A DNA stretch of 5,986 bases from Hymenobacter sp. (GTDB taxonomy: Bacteria > Bacteroidota > Bacteroidia > Cytophagales > Hymenobacteraceae). The position numbers were made by a program, and so were the translations under genes. The notes under the pieces were generated by a model that was not told the origin of the DNA, made no database searches, and saw only the letters and a list, made by a program, of their open reading frames with translations. Shown in pieces: positions 5,328-5,986 of the stretch. Within the stretch, counting starts at the first letter, position 1; each line of letters begins with the position of its first letter. The stretch is taken from NCBI GenBank assembly GCA_025362615.1, contig JANYFQ010000020.1:1-5986 (forward strand), given 5' to 3'.

Positions 5328-5986
5328 ATGGCCAACATTTTCGCCAAAAAACCGCTTGCCCTGCTCTTGGGCGAAGCCAATGCCTCGGGGCACGGCACCC
5401 TCAAACGCACCCTGGGCGCGGGCAACCTCGTGGCGCTCGGCGTGGGGGCCATCATCGGCGCGGGCTTGTTTGTGCGCACGGCCAACGCCGCCGCGCAGGC
5501 CGCCGGGCCGGGCGTGACGCTGGCCTTCATCCTGGCCGCTTTCGGCTGCGTGTTCGCGGGCCTGTGCTACGCCGAATTCGCCGCCATGATACCCATTGCC
5601 GGCTCGGCCTACACCTACGCCTACACCACGATGGGCGAGTTCGTGGCCTGGGTCATCGGCTGGGCACTCATCATGGAGTACGCCCTGGGCGCGGCCACCG
5701 TCAGCATTGCCTGGAGCGAGTACCTCAACAAGCTGCTCGACACGCTGCACGAAACCTTTCCGGCCATCGGGGCCGTGCCCTACAACCTCAGCCACTCGCC
5801 CTTCGAGCACGCCGTGGTGAACGGCATCGAGCAGCACGGCCTCGTCAACCTGCCGGCCCTGCTCGTCATCGTGGCCCTGAGCCTGCTGCTGGTGAAGGGC
5901 ACCCAGGAGTCGGCCCTGTTCAACGCCGTGGTGGTGGTGCTGAAAACGGTTATCGTGCTCGTATTCATTGCCGTGGGTTGGCAGTT
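5328..5986 (+). CDS. APC-superfamily amino acid permease, CAT/YfnA type, N-terminal part (3' end outside window)
   Basis: Inner-membrane amino acid transporter, probably proton-coupled uptake of cationic or branched substrates. It opens at the ATG at 5328 and stays open to the window end, giving 219 residues of a protein usually near 480-550. Residues 27-32 (RTLGAG) are followed by TM1 at about 33-52, whose GVGAIIGAGLF is the APC substrate-binding unwound segment. TM2 lies at about 62-84 (PGVTLAFILAAFGCVFAGL), and YAEFAAMIPIAGSAYTYAY (81-99) is the strongly conserved CAT-family loop and TM3 entry. TM3 runs about 103-125 (WVIGWALIMEYALG), followed by WSEYLNKLL and a loop at about 140-170. TM4 lies at about 172-190 and TM5 at about 198-217. 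The start is chosen because the conserved N-terminus follows at normal distance and no earlier in-frame sequence looks coding. No Shine-Dalgarno is visible. The upstream heptamer repeat ends three bases before the ATG. Substrate cannot be assigned from the sequence. Confidence 0.94.
   Translation, partial: MANIFAKKPLALLLGEANASGHGTLKRTLGAGNLVALGVGAIIGAGLFVRTANAAAQAAGPGVTLAFILAAFGCVFAGLCYAEFAAMIPIAGSAYTYAYTTMGEFVAWVIGWALIMEYALGAATVSIAWSEYLNKLLDTLHETFPAIGAVPYNLSHSPFEHAVVNGIEQHGLVNLPALLVIVALSLLLVKGTQESALFNAVVVVLKTVIVLVFIAVGWQ

Noticed and set aside
5008..5530. Small open frames on both strands across the repeat before the permease
   Set aside because: The peptides (FLLLVACCWLVF and TSNQKPF types) are direct translations of the 7-base repeat, and one overlaps the permease N-terminus in another frame.
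1..5986. CRISPR array, tRNA, rRNA, transposase or attachment site
   Set aside because: No regularly spaced direct repeats, no cloverleaf or rRNA-like sequence, and no transposase or integrase motifs were seen on either strand.

Overview
The window looks like chromosomal DNA from a high-GC member of the Bacteroidota, most likely a Hymenobacter-like member of the Cytophagales. Three things suggest this. None of the four start codons inside the window has a recognisable Shine-Dalgarno sequence. There is an exact match to the Bacteroidota -7 promoter element (TAnnTTTG). The metallo-hydrolase/rhodanese, Spy-like and amino acid permease proteins read like proteins from that group. The assignment rests on recognition, not on a database search.

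Layout. Bases 1-1808 (+) hold the C-terminal 600 or so residues of a RecQ-like superfamily 2 helicase whose front half lies before the window. Fourteen bases later, 1823-2935 (+) encodes a 370-residue Gln/Ala-rich coiled-coil protein with a C-terminal membrane anchor. The two form a likely operon. Parts of it are clearly poorer in GC than the rest of the window (hand count about 42% at 361-540 against about 73% at 5401-5460), so it may be an accessory or defence-type insertion. After a short convergent gap, 3000-4358 (-) encodes a persulfide-dioxygenase-type metallo-beta-lactamase protein fused to two rhodanese domains, the first lacking its catalytic Cys. Its leader carries a -7 promoter match and small GC hairpins, and a G-quadruplex motif lies just upstream. 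Next, 4553-5011 (-) encodes a secreted Spy/CpxP-like LTxxQ protein ending in a textbook intrinsic terminator (4487-4519). A 316-base divergent intergenic region (5012-5327) contains a large imperfect inverted repeat built of 7-base units that runs almost to the next start codon. From 5328 to the window end (+) is the N-terminal 219 residues of a CAT/YfnA-type amino acid permease.

How they work together. The helicase and coiled-coil genes probably act together, perhaps in DNA processing at the membrane, but the function is unknown. The other three genes are ordinary housekeeping or stress genes (sulfide/persulfide handling, envelope stress, amino acid uptake), each apparently transcribed on its own. 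The best candidates for something undescribed are the helicase/tail-anchored coiled-coil pair and the heptamer inverted repeat in front of the permease.
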